From: JALORV01 sp963780715
GTDB taxonomy: Bacteria > Pseudomonadota > Gammaproteobacteria > Burkholderiales > Burkholderiaceae_F
Length of the DNA: 64,000 bases
Direction of reading: 5' to 3'
NCBI GenBank assembly: GCA_963780715.1
Contig: CAWADK010000024.1
Coordinates: 124,001 to 188,000, forward strand
Shown in pieces: positions 44,546 to 53,789 of this stretch (position 1 is the stretch's first letter; the number at the start of each line of letters is the position of its first letter). The notes under the pieces were generated by a model. It had not been told where the DNA came from, ran no database searches, and saw only the letters and a program-made list of their open reading frames with translations. Made by a program: the position numbers and the translations under genes.

Positions 44546-44692
44546 ATGGACGAACACCAGAAGGGCGACTCGCCCGACCTGGATGCGGCGCGGGGGCTGT
44601 TGCCGGCCATCGTGGTTGGCGCGGCCGTCTGGGCGATCGTCTTCGCGATTGCCGCACTCCTGTGGGGCTGCACGGCGCCGACGTCGCACTGA
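44546..44692 (+). CDS. 48-residue single-pass membrane protein
   Basis: A short frame with an acidic start (MDEHQKGDSPDLDAA) and one helix (about 18-41) ending at a cysteine (LLWGC). GGTGGCGGAG lies just before the ATG. No family was recognised. It precedes the esterase gene by 55 bases. Confidence 0.45.
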   Translation: MDEHQKGDSPDLDAARGLLPAIVVGAAVWAIVFAIAALLWGCTAPTSH

Positions 44693-44747
44693 GCACGCTG
44701 GGGTACGCTGCGGGGCAGATATTCGCGCCTCGCACTTCACCCGCGCC

Positions 44748-45713
44748 ATGACTGTCGACGTCCCATCCGCTGCCGCGGCACCCTACGTACACCTGCGTGC
44801 TGCGCCGGGCGGTGACATCAAGCGATGGCTGCTGCACTGGGTGCTGCGGATCGGCGTACGAAACTCGAAGATCGGCGTCGACGACATCGTGCGCCTGCGT
44901 CGCCACAACGAAACCTTCGACCGACGCTTCGGCAGGATCGACCCGGCGCTGCGCCGGACGCCGCTGGAGGCTGGCGGCGTGACGGCCGAGTGGATCGAAG
45001 CGCCGGAGAGCCGCGCCGACCGCGTGCTCTTCTATCTCCACGGCGGCGCCTTCTGCCTGCGCTTTCCCCGGACCCATGCCGGGATGGTCGGCCGCTGGTG
45101 CCGCCGCCTCGGTGCGCGCGCGCTGATGGTCGACTACCGGCTCGCACCGGAACATCGCTATCCGGCGGCCGTCGACGACTGCGTGGCGGCCTATCGCTGG
45201 CTGCTGAACCACATCGATGCGAGCCAGATCGTCATCGGCGGCGACTCGGCGGGCGGCAACCTGGCGCTGGCGCTGCTGCATCGCCTGAAGGCCGAAGCGG
45301 TTCCGCTGCCGCGCTGCGCGGTGCTGCTTTCTCCGGTGGTCGACTTCACGCTGTCGAGCCCGAGCCTGTTGTCAAATGGCGCGCGCGATCCGATGTTCAC
45401 GCTCGCGAAGCTCGCGGCGTTCCGGCACCTCTACGCCGTGCCGGAGCAGTTTCTCGAACCGACGCTGTCGCCGCTCTTTGGCGACTTCACGGGCTTTCCG
45501 CCGCTGCTGTTCCAGGTCGGCGAGATCGAGATGCTGCGCGACGAGTCACTGCGCGCCGCCGCGCGCGCGCATCGCGCGGATGTCCAGGTGGAAGTCGATG
45601 TCTGGCGCGACATGGCGCACGTGTTCCAGGCGCTGTCGTTGCCACAGGCGGCCGTGGCGGAAGCCCGCATCGCCGCCTTCATCGCGAGGAACGCCGGATG
45701 GACCGTCGCCTGA
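44748..45713 (+). CDS. Hormone-sensitive-lipase-type esterase
   Basis: A 321-residue alpha/beta hydrolase. The oxyanion motif YLHGGAF (HGG at 98-100) and the nucleophile motif GDSAGGN (Ser167) are those of the HSL family. DYRLAPEHRYPAAVDD is also typical, and the catalytic His lies in DMAHVFQ near the end. It would hydrolyse esters of short to medium acyl chains. The ATG at 44748 was chosen; the frame is open further upstream. It overlaps the nuclease-like gene by 16 bases. Esterases are common neighbours of the DUF1302/RND module. Confidence 0.88.
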   Translation: MTVDVPSAAAAPYVHLRAAPGGDIKRWLLHWVLRIGVRNSKIGVDDIVRLRRHNETFDRRFGRIDPALRRTPLEAGGVTAEWIEAPESRADRVLFYLHGGAFCLRFPRTHAGMVGRWCRRLGARALMVDYRLAPEHRYPAAVDDCVAAYRWLLNHIDASQIVIGGDSAGGNLALALLHRLKAEAVPLPRCAVLLSPVVDFTLSSPSLLSNGARDPMFTLAKLAAFRHLYAVPEQFLEPTLSPLFGDFTGFPPLLFQVGEIEMLRDESLRAAARAHRADVQVEVDVWRDMAHVFQALSLPQAAVAEARIAAFIARNAGWTVA

Positions 45714-46219
45714 TCCTGTTCGTCGTGCTGTGGCTGGCGTCATCCTCCGCCATGGCGCAGGCGAACACGGAGTTCGAAACCCGGGTGGTCCGGGTGGTCA
45801 GCGGCGACACGGTGATCGTGGAACGCGACGGCGGCGAAGTCGAACTGCGGATCGCCGACATCGGCGCGCCGCAGGGATCGCAGTTCCTGGCGCCATCGTC
45901 GCGTACGGCAGTGGATGGCATGGTCCGGAATCGGGCGGTACGGGTCCAGGTGACCGGGGTCGAGGAAGGCGTGCGCATCTACGGACGCCTGTTCGCCGGC
46001 CGGCTCGACGTGGCCCGCGCCCAGGTGCAACGCGGCAATGCCTGGGTGTGCTGGGACTACGCGCTCGACAGCGAACTGATGCCGGTCGAGAACGAAGCGA
46101 AGCGCCACCGACGCGGCGTGTGGCGCACCATGATGGACGTCACCAGCCGCAGCGAATGCCGGCGCCGCCCGCCGGCGCCGCCACCGGCCGAGCCGAAAGC
46201 TCCGGCCAAGCCCAACTGA
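45698..46219 (+). CDS. SNase-like exported protein, catalytic residues altered
   Basis: A 173-residue protein with a signal peptide (to about residue 22, AMAQ). The nuclease fold is recognisable from RVVSGDTVIVE, ELRIADIGAP and YGRLFAGR, but where active enzymes have DAPE this one has GAPQG, so the catalytic Glu is missing. The two cysteines, in VCWDY and SECRR, may form a disulfide. It may bind nucleic acid without cutting. It overlaps the esterase gene by 16 bases and ends in a proline/lysine-rich tail. Confidence 0.7.
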   Translation: MDRRLILFVVLWLASSSAMAQANTEFETRVVRVVSGDTVIVERDGGEVELRIADIGAPQGSQFLAPSSRTAVDGMVRNRAVRVQVTGVEEGVRIYGRLFAGRLDVARAQVQRGNAWVCWDYALDSELMPVENEAKRHRRGVWRTMMDVTSRSECRRRPPAPPPAEPKAPAKPN

Positions 46220-46431
46220 AGTCCGGCGGCGACGCCCCGCTTCAGCGACTCGCCTCGGTTCCGCGCGCCGGCCGGAGGCGGTTCGCCGGATCGACACCGG
46301 ACTCCTGAGGCGCCCTGTGCGGAGCCGGGCGCCGGTTGCGCTGGAGCGCGCCGCCAGGTGCCGTAGGGAACGGAGCCGTTGCAGTTTCGTCCGGAGCAGA
46401 TGTCTGCGCCTGCCACGCGTTGCATGCTGAG

Positions 46432-46447
46432 TTATACGGGCGTATAA
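46432..46447. promoter_or_regulatory. TetR-type operator before the efflux operon
   Basis: TTATACGGGCGTATAA is a perfect 7-2-7 inverted repeat ending eight bases before the tetR ATG. Position and symmetry fit autoregulation by the downstream TetR protein. Confidence 0.7.
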
Positions 46448-46454
46448 ACCGCGG

Positions 46455-47117
46455 ATGGCCACGAAGACTCCTTCCACTTCGTCGCGCGAGCGCCTGCTGC
46501 GTGTCGGCGCGCGGCAGGCGCGGCGGGCGGGTGTGCGCTCCATCACCGTGCGCGGCGTCTGCCAGCAGGCGGACGCGAATCTGGGCAGCTTCGTCTATCA
46601 CTTCGGTTCGCGCGAGGCATTCGTGGCCGAAGTCATCGAGCGCTGGTACGCGCCGCTGCTCGAGCAGATGTCGGCGACGGTCGACCGCGCACTGCCGCCG
46701 AAAGCGCGCCTGCGGGAACTGGTGCTGCAACTCGGTGACTGGGCGGCTGCCAACAGCCGCTTCATCACGCACGTGCTGATGGATGCGGCTTCGGGCGAGG
46801 CCGCCGCCCAGAGGTTCGTCCGGTCGCTGGCGGACCGCCATCCGGCGCTGATCCTGCGCGTCGTGGCCGAGGCGCAGCGCGCCCACGAGTTGCCGCGCGG
46901 CGAACCGCTGAACGTGATGCTGTTCCTGATGGGTGCAATCGCGCTGCCCATCCTGCTGACTGACCGCCTGGCCGAAGCGAAGCTTGCGCCGGCTGAGCTG
47001 ACGCGCACGCTGGTCCGGTTTGCGCGCGAGCGCGCGCATCGCGTGCAGCGCCTCGACTGGGCGCTCGGTGGACTGACCCGGGAGAGTCACGATGAGCCCA
47101 TTCAAACCCGGCATTGA
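46455..47117 (+). CDS. TetR-family repressor of an ABC efflux operon (CecR-like)
   Basis: A 220-residue TetR/AcrR regulator. The helix-turn-helix is at about residues 28-55 (VRSITVRGVCQQADANLGSFVYHFGSREAF, given by its key residues GS and YHF). The C-terminal ligand-binding domain is variable. The order tetR-hlyD-ABC ATPase-ABC2 permease matches the E. coli cecR-ybhGFSR system, although only one permease gene is present here. It overlaps the HlyD gene by 26 bases. The inverted repeat at 46432 is its likely operator. Confidence 0.87.
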   Translation: MATKTPSTSSRERLLRVGARQARRAGVRSITVRGVCQQADANLGSFVYHFGSREAFVAEVIERWYAPLLEQMSATVDRALPPKARLRELVLQLGDWAAANSRFITHVLMDAASGEAAAQRFVRSLADRHPALILRVVAEAQRAHELPRGEPLNVMLFLMGAIALPILLTDRLAEAKLAPAELTRTLVRFARERAHRVQRLDWALGGLTRESHDEPIQTRH

Positions 47118-48066
47118 AGCCGCCCTGCTCGGCGGCCTGCTGCTGGCGGTCACCGCGTGCACGCGCGTCGACGCTGATCGCTTCAGCGGTTACGCGGAAG
47201 CCGACCTCGTGTACGTCGCGCCGGCGATTGGCGGGCGGCTGCAATCGCTGGGCGTCGAGCGCGGTGCGCGCGTGAAGTCGGGCCAGATGCTGTTCGAACT
47301 CGAGCGCGATCCGGAGTCGCTCGAGCGCGCGACCGCCGCGGCGCGCGCAGAAAAGGCGGCCTCGCAGGTGAAGAACCTGCGCAAGGGCAAGCGCGTCGAC
47401 GAGCTGCGTGCCATCGAGCAGCAACTCGCCCAGGCCCGCTCCTCACTGGCGCTGTCCGCCAGCGAACTCAAGCGCAGCGAAGCGCTGGTGACGCAGGGCT
47501 TTCTTTCGGTGAACCGGCTGGACGAACTGCGCGCCGCCCGCGACCGCGACGCGGCGCGTGTCGCCGAGGTACAGGCGCAGCTCGCCACCGCGCGCGACGC
47601 AGCGCGGCCCGACGAGATCGCCGCCGCGGAGGCCGAGCAGCGCGCAGCGGAGAGCGAGTTGGCCTCCTCGCGCTGGCGCGAGGATCAGACGCGAGGCATC
47701 GCGGTGCGGGCGGGTGCGGTGCAGGACGTGATGTACCGGCCGGGCGAGTGGGTCGCGCAGGGCTCGCCCGTCGTTGCGCTGCTGCCGGACGGCGCGATCA
47801 AGGTGCGGTTCTTCGTGCCGCAGGCCGCACTCGCAAGAGTCCGCGTCGGCGACTCGGTGGCGGTGAGCTGCGACGGCTGCCCGGCCGGCATGGCGGCGCG
47901 CGTGGCGTTCGTCTCGGAGCAGGCCGAGTACACGCCACCGGTCATCTACAGCAACGAGAGCCGCGCGAAGCTCGTGTTCATGGTCGAAGCGAAGCCGGAC
48001 GAGAAGACCGCGCCGCAGCTCAAGCCCGGCCAGCCGGTCGACGTCCGCCTTGCCTCCGGCTCCTGA
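47092..48066 (+). CDS. HlyD-family membrane fusion protein (YbhG-like)
   Basis: A 324-residue periplasmic adaptor with a lipoprotein-type signal (AVTACTRV). A biotinyl-lipoyl-like half motif (VAPAIGGRLQSLGVERGARV) is followed by a long coiled-coil (about 70-185) rich in Ala, Glu and Arg, then a barrel domain with YRPGEWVAQGSPV. It bridges the ABC permease to an outer-membrane channel, which is not encoded here. It overlaps tetR by 26 bases and is 12 bases before the ATPase gene. Confidence 0.88.
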   Translation: MSPFKPGIEAALLGGLLLAVTACTRVDADRFSGYAEADLVYVAPAIGGRLQSLGVERGARVKSGQMLFELERDPESLERATAAARAEKAASQVKNLRKGKRVDELRAIEQQLAQARSSLALSASELKRSEALVTQGFLSVNRLDELRAARDRDAARVAEVQAQLATARDAARPDEIAAAEAEQRAAESELASSRWREDQTRGIAVRAGAVQDVMYRPGEWVAQGSPVVALLPDGAIKVRFFVPQAALARVRVGDSVAVSCDGCPAGMAARVAFVSEQAEYTPPVIYSNESRAKLVFMVEAKPDEKTAPQLKPGQPVDVRLASGS

Positions 48067-48078
48067 GGCGCCCCGACG

Positions 48079-49005
48079 ATGAGTGCCGATCTCGCGATCG
48101 ATGTGCGCGGCCTCACCAAGGCCTTCGGCGGCCGCACTGTCGTCGACCACATCGATCTCGCCGTGCCGCGCGGGCAGGTCTGCGGCTTTCTCGGTCCGAA
48201 CGGCAGCGGCAAGACGACGACGATTCGCATGCTGTGCGGCCTGCTCGAGGTCGACGCCGGCGAGGGCACCTGCCTGGGCTACGACATCCGGCGCGAGGCG
48301 CGTCGCATCAAGCTGCGCGTGGGCTACATGACGCAGCGCTTCGGACTCTACGAAGACCTCTCGATCGCCGAGAACCTCGACTTCACCGCGCGCGTCTATC
48401 GGCTCGACAACCGCAGGCAGCGCGTGGCTGACGCGCTCGAGCGCCTCGGCCTCACGAGCCGCAAGGCCCAGCTCGCCGGAACGCTGTCCGGTGGCTGGAA
48501 GCAGCGCCTCGCACTCGCCGCCTGCCTGCTGCACGAGCCCGAGCTGCTGCTGCTCGACGAGCCGACGGCGGGCGTCGACCCGAAGGCGCGGCGCGACTTC
48601 TGGCGCGAGATCCACGCGCTCGCGGCCGACGGCATCACGGTGCTCGTCAGCACGCACTACATGGACGAGGCCGAGCGGTGCCATCGGCTCGTCTACATCT
48701 CCTACGGCAAGATGCTGGCGGCCGGGACCGCGCCGGAAGTCATCGCGCAGGCGGGGCTGCGGACCTGGGCCGTGCACGGCCCGCGCCTGGATGCGGTGCT
48801 CGAACTCGTCGAGCAGCGCGGCTGGATGGCGGTGCCCTTCGGCACCAGCCTGCACGTCAGCAGTTCCGACCACGACGACTTCCCGCACTGGCTGGCGGAG
48901 CGCGATCCCCCGCTCGCGCAGGCGCTGCGCATCGAGCGGATTGCGACCGGGCTCGAAGACGTCTTCATTGCACTGACGCAGGATGCACGCGACACCGTCA
49001 ACTGA
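48079..49005 (+). CDS. ABC transporter ATPase (YbhF-like half)
   Basis: A 308-residue ATPase with Walker A GPNGSGKT (near 40-47), signature LSGGWKQRLALA, Walker B LLLLDEPTAGVD and switch His in STHYMDE. It powers the drug or lipid export complex with the HlyD and permease proteins. E. coli YbhF has two ATPase domains, this one only one. It overlaps the permease gene by 23 bases. Confidence 0.93.
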   Translation: MSADLAIDVRGLTKAFGGRTVVDHIDLAVPRGQVCGFLGPNGSGKTTTIRMLCGLLEVDAGEGTCLGYDIRREARRIKLRVGYMTQRFGLYEDLSIAENLDFTARVYRLDNRRQRVADALERLGLTSRKAQLAGTLSGGWKQRLALAACLLHEPELLLLDEPTAGVDPKARRDFWREIHALAADGITVLVSTHYMDEAERCHRLVYISYGKMLAAGTAPEVIAQAGLRTWAVHGPRLDAVLELVEQRGWMAVPFGTSLHVSSSDHDDFPHWLAERDPPLAQALRIERIATGLEDVFIALTQDARDTVN

Positions 49006-50170
49006 GCGCAGCGCCGGGCCGCCCCAAGCGAGCCCGCGCCGCTGGGCGCTTTCGCTCGAGCGCATCGGCGCCGTGCTGCGCAAGGAGTTCATCCAGCTGC
49101 GGCGCGACCGGCTGACGTTCGCGATGCTGATCGGCGTGCCGATCATGCAGCTGGTGCTGTTCGGTTACGCGATCAATTCGGATCCCAAGCACCTGCCGAC
49201 CGCGGTCGTTGCGCTCGACCAGTCACCGATGGTCCGCGCCATCGTGCGGGCGGCGCAGAACACGGACTACTTTCACATCATCGAGGTCGGATCGGAAAGC
49301 GAGGCCGAGCGGCTGATCGCGCGCGGTGACGTGCAGTTCGCGCTGGTGTTTCCGTCGGACTTCACGGCGCGCCTGGTGCGTGGAGAGTCGCCCGCGATGG
49401 CGGTGTATGCGGACGCCACCGACCCGGCGGCGACCGGCACCGCCGTGTCGGCGCTGCAGAAGCTGCCGCAGCTCGCGCTGCGCAACGACCTGCACGGGCC
49501 GCTCGCGCGGCTGGCGCCCGAGCGCGAACCGTTCCAGGTCATCGTGCACAAGCGCTACAACCCGGAGGGGCTGACCAACTACAACGTCGTGCCGGGCCTG
49601 ATGGGCGTGATCCTGACGATGACGCTGGTGATGATGACGGCGATGGGCATGACGCGCGAGCGCGAGCGCGGCACGCTGGAGAACCTGCTCGCCACGCCGG
49701 TGCGTCCGATCGAGGTGATGATCGGCAAGATCGTGCCCTACGTGATCATCGGCTACATCCAGGTGCTGATCGTGTTCACCGCGGCGCGCCTGCTCTTCGA
49801 GGTGCCGATGTTCGGCAACTTCGTGCTGCTGTCATCGGCGATCGTGCTCTTCATCGTCGCGACACTCGGCGTCGGCTTCACCTTCTCGACGCTGGCGCGC
49901 TCGCAGATGCAGTCGATGCAGATGACGATGTTCTTCTTCCTGCCCAACATCCTGCTCTCGGGATTCATGTTCCCGTTCCGTGGCATGCCGCGCTGGGCGC
50001 AGTGGATCGGTGAGGCGCTGCCGCTGACGCACTTCCTGCGCATCGTGCGCGGCGTGATGCTCAAGGGCGCAGGGCTGGCCGACATCCTGCCGCAGACCTG
50101 GCCGATTGCGCTGTTCATCGTCGTCGTCGGAATCATCGGGCTCAAGCGCTACAAGCAGACGCTGGACTGA
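48983..50170 (+). CDS. ABC-2 type permease (YbhS/YbhR-like)
   Basis: A 395-residue inner-membrane protein. One helix near residues 44-64 precedes a large periplasmic domain, and five more helices lie in the second half (about 205-390), the standard ABC-2 layout. TRERERGTLENLLATPVRP is the conserved cytoplasmic motif of the group. Since a single permease gene is present it probably forms a homodimer. It is the last gene of the tetR operon; the SRPBCC gene begins 39 bases later and could be in the same transcript. Confidence 0.92.
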   Translation: MHATPSTERSAGPPQASPRRWALSLERIGAVLRKEFIQLRRDRLTFAMLIGVPIMQLVLFGYAINSDPKHLPTAVVALDQSPMVRAIVRAAQNTDYFHIIEVGSESEAERLIARGDVQFALVFPSDFTARLVRGESPAMAVYADATDPAATGTAVSALQKLPQLALRNDLHGPLARLAPEREPFQVIVHKRYNPEGLTNYNVVPGLMGVILTMTLVMMTAMGMTRERERGTLENLLATPVRPIEVMIGKIVPYVIIGYIQVLIVFTAARLLFEVPMFGNFVLLSSAIVLFIVATLGVGFTFSTLARSQMQSMQMTMFFFLPNILLSGFMFPFRGMPRWAQWIGEALPLTHFLRIVRGVMLKGAGLADILPQTWPIALFIVVVGIIGLKRYKQTLD

Positions 50171-50209
50171 CCACACCGGGGGCACGTCGCGGCGCGCTAC
50201 GCTTGGCGC

Positions 50210-50782
50210 ATGGATCGACGACGTTTACTGGCGCTGACACTGAACGCGCTGCTGGCGGCCGCGGCACCGGCGTCGGCGGTCGCGGTCGACACCCGCGTTG
50301 CGGTGTCCCGGCGCGGCGATGTGTTCCTGGTCGACGCCGTGCTGGTGGCGCCGGTGACCGGGCGCGAGGCCTGGCGCGTCCTGACCGACTTCGACGCGAT
50401 GAGTGCCTTCGTGCCCAATCTGGAAACCAGCCGGGTAACGGCGCGCAGCGGCGAACGGCTCCGGGTCGAGCAGACTGGCGTGGCGCGCTGGGGCCCGCTG
50501 GCGCACGCGTTCAAAATGGTGCGCGAGATCGAGCTGGAACCGATGCAACTGGTGCGCTCGCATTCCCTCGCGGAGTCGCAGATGCAGGTGCAATCCGTGA
50601 CGCGCTTTGCCAGCGTGGCCGAGGGCACCGAAATCCGTCATCACATCGAGATCAGCCTCGACACCTGGATGCCTGCCGCACTGGTCGAGCCGTTCCTGCG
50701 GCACGAGGTGCGCGAGCAGTTCGACGCGGTCGTCGCCGAAATGCTGCGCCGGCGCGCGGTCGAGGCTCTGCCGCCGCGTTGA
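50210..50782 (+). CDS. Exported SRPBCC-family protein
   Basis: A 190-residue protein with a signal peptide (to about residue 23). The rest fits the START/SRPBCC helix-grip fold: VTGREAWRVLTDFDAMSAFVPNL (about 47-70) and a long C-terminal helix are typical. Such proteins bind hydrophobic ligands. No catalytic residues are evident. It follows the efflux operon and might hold a lipid or drug in the periplasm. Confidence 0.75.
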   Translation: MDRRRLLALTLNALLAAAAPASAVAVDTRVAVSRRGDVFLVDAVLVAPVTGREAWRVLTDFDAMSAFVPNLETSRVTARSGERLRVEQTGVARWGPLAHAFKMVREIELEPMQLVRSHSLAESQMQVQSVTRFASVAEGTEIRHHIEISLDTWMPAALVEPFLRHEVREQFDAVVAEMLRRRAVEALPPR

Positions 50783-50854
50783 ATCGAGACGTCGCCCGAG
50801 GCGAGTAAGATCGCTGCCCGGAAACGATTCCGAGACAAAGAACAGGAGCTCAAC

Positions 50855-51472
50855 ATGCGCAAGTTCACCCTTATCGCCGCGGCCGTGATGTCGATCATGG
50901 CGGGCGCGGCCGTCGCCCAGACAGGCGGCGCGGCAGCCGTGAAAAGCGAACCCGGGAAAGTCACGGTGGCCGAGACGGCGCAGTTGACCGCGAGCGTCGA
51001 GGCGGTCGACAAGGCCAAGCGGCTGATCACGCTGAAGGGGCCGGAGGGCAACACTTTCGTCTTCCAGGCGGGACCGGCGGTCAAGAACTTTGACCAGATC
51101 AAGGTCGGTGACCTGGTTGTTGCTCGCTACATCGAGGCGCTGACGCTCGAGCTGAAGCCGGGCGGTGGCCAGATCCGCGAGCGCACCGAGCGCGAGAATG
51201 CTGTTTCCGCCAAGCCAGGCGAGGCGCCGGGCGTCGCTGCCGGCCGGCAGGTCACGGTCATTGCCGATGTCATGTCGCTCGACGCGAAGAAGCAGACGGT
51301 TCGCCTGCGTGGCCCGCAACGCACGGTCGACCTCAAGGTTCGTGACCCGAACCAGTTCAAGCTGATCAAGGTGGGCGACCAGGTCGAGGCGACGTTCACC
51401 GAGGCGGTCGCGATTGCGCTCGAGCCGGCACCGCGGCCTGCAGCTCCGGCCGCGCCTGCACCGAAGAAGTAA
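50855..51472 (+). CDS. Exported protein with two related beta-rich domains
   Basis: A 205-residue protein with a signal peptide (to about residue 21). Two similar units, at about 42-95 and 130-190, share the pattern ExVDKAKRLITLKGPEG / SLDAKKQTVRLRGPQR, then FDQIKVGDLVVARYIEAL / FKLIKVGDQVEATFTEAV. This points to an internal duplication of an OB-like domain. The tail is Ala/Pro/Lys-rich. AGGAG lies before the ATG. The function is unknown. The bidirectional terminator follows. Confidence 0.7.
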   Translation: MRKFTLIAAAVMSIMAGAAVAQTGGAAAVKSEPGKVTVAETAQLTASVEAVDKAKRLITLKGPEGNTFVFQAGPAVKNFDQIKVGDLVVARYIEALTLELKPGGGQIRERTERENAVSAKPGEAPGVAAGRQVTVIADVMSLDAKKQTVRLRGPQRTVDLKVRDPNQFKLIKVGDQVEATFTEAVAIALEPAPRPAAPAAPAPKK

Positions 51473-51495
51473 TCCGGTCACGCGACGGGACGCTC

Positions 51496-51526
51496 AAAGG
51501 GCCGGCTCAGCCGGCCCTTTGTCTTT
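51496..51526. terminator. Bidirectional terminator between convergent genes
   Basis: AAAGGGCCGGC and its complement form an 11-bp stem around TCA, followed by GTCTTTT on the plus strand. The minus strand has an AAAG tail giving CTTT. It separates the exported protein gene and uup. Confidence 0.8.
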
Positions 51527-53330
51527 TCAGGCGCCAGCAGCGTTGGCGCGCTGCTCGAGCTGGCTCCAGCGCTCGAACTTTTCCGCGAGCTCGTGCTCGA
51601 TGGTCGCGGCGCGCAGCCGGTCGACCTTGATCTGTTCCGGCCCCGCGCGGTGATAGTCAGGCCGGCTCATGCGCTCGGTGATCTCGCGCTGTTCATGTTC
51701 CAGCGCTTCGATCGCCGCCGGCAGAGTCTCGAGTTCGCGCTGTTCCTTGAATGAGAGCTTCGATGCGCAGTGCGCGCCCCGGAACACGTTCGGCCCGCTC
51801 GGCTCGCTCCACAGGTGCCGGCGCGACCTTCGGCCGCAAGGCGAGCCAGTCGCTGTAGCCGCCGGCGTACTCGGTCCAGCGCCCGTCGCCTTCGGCCACG
51901 AGCGACTGCGTCACCACGTTGTCGAGAAACGAGCGGTCGTGGCTCACCAGCAGCAGCGTGCCGGCGTAGCCCTGCAGCGTCGACTCCAGCAGCTCGAGCG
52001 ACTCGATGTCGAGATCGTTGGTCGGTTCGTCGAGCACCAGCAGGTTGGCCGGGCGCGCAAAGAGCCGCGCCAGCAGCAGGCGATTGCGTTCGCCGCCCGA
52101 CAGCGTCTTGATGGGCGAGTTTGCACGCTGCGGCGAGAACAGGAAGTCGCCGAGGTAGCTCAGCACGTGCTTGCGCGAGTCGCCGATCTCGATCCAGTCC
52201 GACCCCGGGCTGATGGTTTCGGCCACCGTGCGCTCCGGGTCGAGCGCCTCGCGCATCTGGTCGAAATAGGCCACCTGCAGGTTCGTGCCCCGTCGCACGC
52301 TGCCGCTGTCAGGCTCGAGCGTGCCGAGGATCAGCCGCAGCAGCGTCGTCTTGCCGGCGCCATTGGGCCCGATCAGTGCCAGGCGGTCACCGCGCATGAT
52401 TCGTGTGGTCAGGCGATCGACAACAACGCGCTCGCCAAAGCGCTTGCAGACGTCGGTCAGCTCGGCGACCAGCTTGCCCGAGCGCTCGCCGGCATCGAGT
52501 GACATCGCGACATTGCCGATGCGTTCGCGGCGCGCGGCGCGCTCGTTGCGCAGCGCCTCGAGCCGCGACACGCGGCCGGCGTTGCGGGTGCGCCGCGCCT
52601 CGATGCCCTTGCGGATCCACGCCTCTTCCTGGGCCCAGAACTTGTCGAACTTGCGGCTGGCGGTGTCCTCAGCCGCCAGCTCGGTGGCTCGGCGCCCTTC
52701 CCAGGCGCTGTAGTTGCCCGGATACGAGCGCAGCAGGCCGCGGTCGAGTTCAACGATGCGGGTCGCGACGCGGTCGAGGAAGGTACGGTCGTGCGTGATG
52801 ACGATCAGCGCCGGGCCCCTGAGCAGAAGATCCTCGAGCAGCGTGATGCCGTCGATGTCGAGGTGATTCGTCGGCTCGTCGAGCAGCATCAGGTCGGGCG
52901 CGAGCGCGAACGCCAGCGCCAGCGCGGCCCGCTTGCGCTCTCCGCCGGACAGGCGCGTCGGATCGAGCGCCTCGTCGAGGCCGAGGCGATGCAGGAACTC
53001 GACCAGCCGCGCTTCGATGCGCCAGCGCTCACGCTCGTCATGCAGGTGGTCCAGCGCGCCGCGGCGTGCCAGGCTTTCGCGCAGCGTCGAGGCTGGCGGC
53101 AGTTCCGGCTCCTGCTCGACCAGCGCGACGTGCAGGCCATCCTTGCGCCGCACTTCGCCGTCGTCGAGTTCGAGGCGGCGGGCCATCACATTGAGCAGAG
53201 AACTCTTGCCGGTGCCGTTGCGGCCGATCAGCCCGATGCGGTCGCCCTCCTGCACGGTCAGCGAGGCACGGTCGAGCAGCGGGTGCAGGCCGAAGGCCAG
53301 TTCGGCGTCGAGCAGGGTCAGCAGGGTCAT
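51527..53330 (-). CDS. uup: ABC-F ATPase Uup, frame change near the C terminus
   Basis: Residues to about 515 are in one frame; the last 80 residues (SKLSFKEQRELETLP to RANAAGA) are in the next. The change lies near 51778, next to a four-base run. Two ATPase domains are present: Walker A GRNGTGKSS and GPNGAGKTT, signatures LSGGERKRAAL and LSGGERNRLLL, and Walker B LMLLDEPTNHLD and LLVLDEPTNDLD. The C-terminal coiled-coil DNA-binding domain is typical of Uup. It acts in ribosome and DNA metabolism and limits tandem-repeat deletion. The break looks like an indel. Confidence 0.87.
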
Positions 53331-53362
53331 GTGCCGATTGTCGCAAGCTCCGCCGGTGCGCT

Positions 53363-53743
53363 TCAGCCTGCCGCGCGCGCCTGCTGCGCGAGCCAGCGCA
53401 CAGCGGTCTCATTGTCCGGTGCGATCGGAGCGTACGCGGCCGCTCCAGTGCGCAGTGTTTGCAGTAGACGGTCGACCACGACGATCTGCGGCAGCACGGG
53501 CCCGAAGAACAGGGGGCGCCCACGGTGCAGCACCAGCAGTGTCGGGAAGGTTTCGATGTCGAGGTCACCGAGCTGGTCGGCGTCGTCTTCGATATCCACC
53601 CAGAGATGCAGTTCGTCCACGGAGCTCGCCGCGCGGGCAGCCAGCAACGGCCGATAGTCGCGACAGGTGCCGCACCATTCGGCACAGAGTCCGACGACTA
53701 CCCAGTCTCTGGGCTCGGGCACAGCGGACAAGACGATCGGCAT
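53363..53743 (-). CDS. Thioredoxin-like protein
   Basis: A 126-residue thioredoxin-fold protein with the redox motif CAEWCGTCRDY, where the CxxC pair is CGTC. DIETFPTLLVLHRG contains the cis-proline. It is cytoplasmic because no signal is seen. It starts at 53743, giving MPIVLSAVPEP; the frame is open further but upstream residues look non-coding. It lies in front of uup on the same strand and diverges from acetoacetyl-CoA synthetase. Confidence 0.85.
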   Translation of the reverse strand: MPIVLSAVPEPRDWVVVGLCAEWCGTCRDYRPLLAARAASSVDELHLWVDIEDDADQLGDLDIETFPTLLVLHRGRPLFFGPVLPQIVVVDRLLQTLRTGAAAYAPIAPDNETAVRWLAQQARAAG

Positions 53744-53789
53744 CGTGGAATTGTGCCTGCGGCGCAGCAGCCTCGTAGACTGCACGGCC

